From the NCBI RefSeq assembly GCF_900101455.1, contig NZ_FMZJ01000010.1, positions 1-64,000 on the forward strand: a stretch of 64,000 bases of DNA. Direction: 5' to 3'. Source of the DNA: Sphingomonas sp. YR710 (GTDB taxonomy: Bacteria; Pseudomonadota; Alphaproteobacteria; Sphingomonadales; Sphingomonadaceae). Position numbers and translations under genes: made by a program. The stretch's first letter is position 1; each line of letters opens with the position of its first letter. This document shows, piece by piece, positions 61,301-64,000 of the stretch. Under the pieces are notes generated by a model, which saw only the letters and a list, made by a program, of their open reading frames with translations, had not been told where the DNA came from and did no database searches.

Positions 61301-61804
61301 GCGGCACGGCGCGGCGCGCTGTTGCACGGTCTGTTCGAACGGCTGCCCGCGGTCGCGCCGTCGGCCCGCGCCGCCGCGGCCGATCGCTGGCTCGCGGGCT
61401 CGGCCGGCGTTGCCGACGCCGCTTATCGCGCATCGATGGTCGACGATGCCTGCCGCATCATCGCCGATCCCGCCTTTGCCGGGATTTTCAGCCCTGAGGC
61501 GCTGGCCGAGGCGCCGATCGCCGCAGTCGTCGGCGGTGACGTGGTGGCGGGCACGGTCGATCGCCTGCTCGTTTCCGACGCGCGTGTGCTGGTCGTCGAT
61601 TTCAAGACCGGCCGGCGCGTGCCTCGCTCGGCCGAATCGGCACCTCACCATCACCTGCGCCAGATGGCGGCCTATGTCGCTGCCTTGCAGGTGGTGTTTC
61701 CCGGTCGCGCGGTGGAGGCGGCATTGCTCTACACGGCGGGGCCGGTGCTGCTTGCGCTGCCGCACGACCTGATCGAACGCCACAAGCCCGGCTTGGGCGC
61801 CTGA
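58382..61804 (+). CDS. addA: Double-strand break repair helicase AddA
   Basis: A 1140-aa UvrD-like helicase-nuclease. Walker A SASAGTGKTHVLTARVLRLLL at residues 28-36, TILCLTFTKAGAAEMADRI, Walker B HILVDEAQDTN, QAIFGFQGTDP, MTVHGSKGLQAPLVILAD and LLYVALTRAEEHLVI are helicase motifs in order. The C-terminal nuclease has GTVDRLLVSDARVLVVDFKTGR. It forms the end-processing complex with AddB. ATG 58382 comes directly after a palindromic repeat. Confidence 0.94.
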   Translation: MANRLKRLIPLKGEQLAASNPDDLVWLSASAGTGKTHVLTARVLRLLLDGVRPETILCLTFTKAGAAEMADRIHARLAHWARLDDKRLRSDLLSLSDRAPEDDKVAEARRLFARVLDAPGGGLRIQTIHAFCQTLLAGFPDEAGLVPGFRPLEGREEVALARRTLAEMLASAERGGDLPLIRDVQALSRRLGEQKAESYLMACARAPDAMAALGVREGIEPRLKMALGVPLGDVEAVIEAGCADDAFDLACLRAIATANAAWGTKTGLADADRAVAFLLASPSARAAMLDDIIGLALTKAGEPRKYSQKLIDAEPLYADHCGRLAASVRHLTGLRLRAALAIVLAAGLRAGQTYAAAYASAKRTAGVVDFDDLIRKTVALLDTPGMGDWVRYKLDQATDHILVDEAQDTNVNQWSIVAALAAEYFAGEGARGWANRTIFTVGDFKQAIFGFQGTDPAAFSAARIGFGRKAEEGGREFLDLSLDRSFRSTPPILELVDQIITDLGGEQLGLDIYPEPHLSARAHLPGTVTLWKPLSILASDDGEDAGEEGWIDDATRIYATRLARQIRQWLDARLWLAGKGRALRPEDILILVRRRAGLASLIVARLHAEGVPVAGVDRLRLTAPLAVRDLLAAIRFAVQREDDLSLASLLVSPLFGWSQDDLYRVGFGRKGSLIDAIRASGVHADTLAGLDDILGRADFTTPYRFLEHILTGPLQGRHKLLRRLGQEARDPIEELLNAALQFESGVTASLQRFLDWFDRGDVEITRDPSAPMDAVRVMTVHGSKGLQAPLVILADATGNPDANPGSTLRWQVADGEPAVPIFRPKKAEMVEELRRDADIAEAREKQEHWRLLYVALTRAEEHLVIGGPLGVRAKGVPPASSWYQAVENAMAALGCEAADDDIWEEARHFHGRDRVVAVERITARPPQAPILIAEPDWLRRPAPIEARPPRPLAPSSLGTDDVADPPPGPAMREAARRGALLHGLFERLPAVAPSARAAAADRWLAGSAGVADAAYRASMVDDACRIIADPAFAGIFSPEALAEAPIAAVVGGDVVAGTVDRLLVSDARVLVVDFKTGRRVPRSAESAPHHHLRQMAAYVAALQVVFPGRAVEAALLYTAGPVLLALPHDLIERHKPGLGA

Positions 61805-61882
61805 GAGCAAAAGCTTGGCGATGCGCCCGTTGAGCCAAAGGCGTCTCCATCCTACATCGGTTGCGTAACCAAGGAGCGTTTC

Positions 61883-62203
61883 ATGCCCAGCAAAGCCATT
61901 ACCGATTCGTCTTTTGAAAGCGATGTGATCAACGCCAGCGGCCCCGTGCTCGTCGATTTCTGGGCCGAATGGTGCGGCCCGTGCAAGATGATCGGCCCGT
62001 CGCTCGAGGAGATTTCGGAGGAGCTGGGCGAAAAGGTGACGATCGCCAAGCTGAACATCGATGAGAATCCCGATGCTCCGGGCCGCTACGGCGTGCGCGG
62101 CATCCCGACGATGATCCTGTTCAAAAACGGCCAGCCCGCCGCCACCAAGGTCGGCGCTGCTCCTAAGAGCCAGCTCAAGAGCTGGCTGGAAGGCGAACTC
62201 TGA
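61883..62203 (+). CDS. trxA: Thioredoxin
   Basis: A 106-aa thioredoxin with active site [18 protein letters not shown] and the cis-Pro loop [12 protein letters not shown]. It reduces protein disulphides and feeds peroxiredoxins and ribonucleotide reductase. RBS aaggag precedes the ATG. Located 78 bp after addA. Confidence 0.96.
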   Translation: MPSKAITDSSFESDVINASGPVLVDFWAEWCGPCKMIGPSLEEISEELGEKVTIAKLNIDENPDAPGRYGVRGIPTMILFKNGQPAATKVGAAPKSQLKSWLEGEL

Positions 62204-62207
62204 TCAA

Positions 62208-62340
62208 TTCCTCCCCGAGCTTGCTCGGGGAGGTGGCAGCGCGAAGCGCTGACGGAGGGGCGACCCGACGGTTCCGCATGCCCCTCCACCACCCGCTGCG
62301 CGGGGCGGTCCCCCTTCCCGCGACAAGCACGGGGAGGAAT
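62208..62340 (-). repeat. Composite palindromic repeat, inverted copy C2
   Basis: Read on the minus strand it gives the same order of blocks as 58245-58376: ctcccc arm, gggggaccgc, gtggagggg, catgcggaacc, cccctccgtcagcgcttcgc, gctgccac, then ctccccgagcaagctcgggg. The left palindrome ctccccgagcttgctcggggag at the trxA end may act as the trxA terminator. Confidence 0.82.
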
Positions 62341-62346
62341 TTGGTT

Positions 62347-63147
62347 TCACTCGAACAATATCTCCGCCGCCATATCCCATAAAGCGGGCGTGGCGGCGGC
62401 GATCGCGCCGGTGCCGGGTACGTCGAGCCGATAGGGCGCGCCATCGTTGCGCGCGATCTTCCCGCCCGCTTCCTCCAGCATCAACGCGCCCGGCGCATGG
62501 TCCCACGGATGGGTGCGTTCGAACAGCGCAATGTCGTTCGCGCCCAGGAACAGCCGGGGATATTGCTCGCCGGCGCAGCGCGGGATGTCGACGATCTCGA
62601 GCTTGCCCTCGGCGCGGGCGCGGATGTCCGCCTGCCGGGCTTCGGGCATAAAATAGGTCGCGATCGCCGCCTTGGGTAACGCGCCGCGTGATCCCGACGA
62701 ATGGACGCGTCCCCCGTCCACCCAACATCCGCCGCCGCGCACCGCATGGCACATCCGGTTGCCGACCGGATCGTAGATCCAGCCGGCCTCGCGCACGCCG
62801 TCGATCGTCAGGCCGATCATGATCGCGAACGGCGCCTTGCCCTCGGTAAAATTGTTCGTGCCATCGAGCGGATCGATGATCCAGGCGGGCCCCTCGGCGA
62901 TCCGCGACACGATCGTCGGATCCTCGGCCGCGGCCTCCTCGCCCACGATCCGCGCCTCGGGCAGCAGGGCTGCCAGTTCGGCTTCGATGCGCGCTTCGGA
63001 TTCGCGATCGACGATGGTCACATAGTCGCCCGGTGTCTTCTCGCTCACTTCATGGGAGGCAAGCTGGCGGAAACGCGGCATCATGATGTCGCGCGCGACA
63101 TCGCGCATCAGCGCGGCGACGGGATCGTACAGACGGTGCATCGGCAT
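62347..63147 (-). CDS. Inositol-monophosphatase-family phosphatase
   Basis: A 266-aa Mg2+-dependent phosphatase with GEEAAAEDP (Glu at 70/71), the motif IDPLDGTNNF at residues 91-100 and WDHAPGALMLEEAGGKIA near the C-terminus, the three metal/substrate sites of the IMPase superfamily. Substrate could be inositol phosphate, histidinol phosphate or PAP; sequence alone does not decide. Co-directional with the GST and argJ genes. Confidence 0.9.
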   Translation of the reverse strand: MPMHRLYDPVAALMRDVARDIMMPRFRQLASHEVSEKTPGDYVTIVDRESEARIEAELAALLPEARIVGEEAAAEDPTIVSRIAEGPAWIIDPLDGTNNFTEGKAPFAIMIGLTIDGVREAGWIYDPVGNRMCHAVRGGGCWVDGGRVHSSGSRGALPKAAIATYFMPEARQADIRARAEGKLEIVDIPRCAGEQYPRLFLGANDIALFERTHPWDHAPGALMLEEAGGKIARNDGAPYRLDVPGTGAIAAATPALWDMAAEILFE

Positions 63148-63150
63148 ACC

Positions 63151-63762
63151 TCAGGTCAGCGGGATCATCACCTTGGCCGCGAAGCCGGGGCGCGTGCGGA
63201 GCCGGCCATACCAGGCCGCGACATGCGGCAGGTCAGGCCGTGGGATATCGATCGTGAACCACGTATGCGCGTAAACGCCCATCGGTATGTCGCCGATCCC
63301 GAACCGGTCGCCGGAAAGCCACGGCTGGCGGGCCAGTGCATCTTCAAGGATCGTCATCTGTTTGGCACAGGCCGCAGCCGACCTTGCAATCACGGCCCGA
63401 TCGCGCGCTTCCGGCGCATAGCGGACCATGTTGAGGAAGGCATCGCGCTGCGCGTCGGCATAGCCGGCCTGCCAGTCCATCCATTTGTCGCCGATCGCGC
63501 GCACCGCCGGATCGGCGGGCCAATAGTCGGCGGGTGCATGGCGCGCCGCCAGATAGCGCAGGATCGCGTTCGATTCCCACAGCACCAGCCCGTCATCCTC
63601 GATCGTCGGGATCAGCGCGTTGGGGTTGAGCGCATGGTAGGCGGCATCCATGCCGAACTGGCCGCCGACATCGTGGCGGACATAGGGAATGCCGATTTCC
63701 TCGGCGAACCAGGCGACCTTCTTCACATTGTGCGAATTAAGCCGGCCCCAGATCGTCAGCAT
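63151..63762 (-). CDS. Glutathione S-transferase family protein
   Basis: A 203-aa protein. The N-terminal thioredoxin-like domain starts LTIWGRLNSHNVKKVAWFAEEIGIPY (Ser9/Asn region) and contains the cis-Pro NALIPTIEDDGLVLWESNAILRYLA with the ES motif that binds glutathione. A C-terminal helical domain includes LSGDRFGIGDIPMGVYAH. Three bp before the phosphatase gene and 3 bp after argJ, so the three form one minus-strand unit. Confidence 0.9.
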   Translation of the reverse strand: MLTIWGRLNSHNVKKVAWFAEEIGIPYVRHDVGGQFGMDAAYHALNPNALIPTIEDDGLVLWESNAILRYLAARHAPADYWPADPAVRAIGDKWMDWQAGYADAQRDAFLNMVRYAPEARDRAVIARSAAACAKQMTILEDALARQPWLSGDRFGIGDIPMGVYAHTWFTIDIPRPDLPHVAAWYGRLRTRPGFAAKVMIPLT

Positions 63763-63765
63763 GGT

Positions 63766-64000
63766 TCAGCTCCGATAATCGGCGTTGATCGAGATGTAGC
63801 CATGGGTGAGGTCGCAGGTCCACACCGTCGCGCGGCCGGTGCCGAGTCCCAGATCGACGCCGATATCGACATTCTTGCCCTTCAGGTGCGCCGCCACCGG
63901 CGCCTCGTCATAGCCTTCGGCCGCGAGCCCGCCCGTCGCCACCTGCGTCGCACCGAAGCGGATCGAGAGCAGATCGCGCTCGGCCGGTTCGCCCGCCTTG
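63766..64000 (-). CDS. argJ: Glutamate N-acetyltransferase/amino-acid acetyltransferase ArgJ, C-terminal part
   Basis: The minus-strand frame from the window edge reads a partial protein of 77 residues ending TVWTCDLTHGYISINADYRS, the conserved C-terminus of ArgJ, preceded by AAHLKGKNVDIGVDLGLGTG. ArgJ runs the acetyl cycle of arginine biosynthesis. The rest of the gene, including its Thr autocleavage site, lies beyond position 64000. Confidence 0.9.
   Translation of the reverse strand, partial: KAGEPAERDLLSIRFGATQVATGGLAAEGYDEAPVAAHLKGKNVDIGVDLGLGTGRATVWTCDLTHGYISINADYRS

Overview
The window is 64 kb of GC-rich, densely packed chromosomal DNA that looks like an alphaproteobacterium of the order Sphingomonadales (Sphingomonas or a close relative). 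The assignment rests on three kinds of evidence. Conserved blocks are present: ahcY-divL-tsaE-amgK-murU-addB-addA-trxA, ffh-rpsP-rimM-trmD-rplS and yebC-ruvCAB-ybgC-tolQRAB-pal. AddAB-type rather than RecBCD-type repair genes are present. Short palindromic repeats of the kind scattered through sphingomonad genomes recur. The assignment is inferred from gene content; no database search was possible.

Layout. 1-65: 3' part of initiator tRNA-Met. 223-1756: an ECF sigma/FecR-type anti-sigma pair with no TonB receptor beside it. 1912-10859: a surface-glycan region, with a rightward run (deacetylase, two membrane/secreted proteins, two GT4 transferases) meeting head-on a leftward run (CDP-glycerol-type glycerophosphotransferase, GT2, Wzx-like flippase, GT4). 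10893-13091: amino-acid permease and an MddA-like S-methyltransferase. 13352-21252: a tripartite MacAB-type ABC exporter with its NodT-type outer-membrane channel, an EF-hand protein and a two-component system. 21426-25133: branched-chain 2-oxoacid dehydrogenase E1alpha, E1beta and E2, with no E3. 25195-33112: yebC, ruvCAB, ybgC and tol-pal, with a small DUF559 endonuclease cassette wedged between yebC and ruvC. 33201-34850: a GGDEF-EAL protein on the minus strand. 35101-39649: the SRP/ribosomal operon ffh-rpsP-rimM-(93-aa membrane protein)-vapB-vapC-trmD-rplS. 39838-48898: asd, an exporter, small enzymes, a diguanylate cyclase, AMP nucleosidase, a peroxiredoxin, a glycosyltransferase, YqgE and a secreted protein. 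49054-62203: ahcY, the DivL-like cell-cycle pseudokinase, tsaE, the amgK/murU muropeptide-recycling pair, addBA and trxA. 62347-64000: an inositol-phosphatase-family protein, a GST and the 3' end of argJ.

The most unusual structure is a 474-bp unit (25944-26417). It consists of a DUF559 (Vsr-like) nuclease gene bounded by perfect inverted copies of a GC-rich palindromic repeat. One arm has itself been invaded by a second, 49-nt palindrome. Related repeats occur elsewhere in the window, where they encode part of the E2 linker, supply the ribosome-binding site of rimM, may form the start of an EF-hand protein gene, and flank addA-trxA as inverted copies. Other notable points are a VapBC module spliced by ATGA overlaps into the trmD operon with a perfect operator palindrome, a 20-bp perfect palindrome upstream of ahcY, and a Tyr in place of the phospho-accepting His in the DivL-like kinase.
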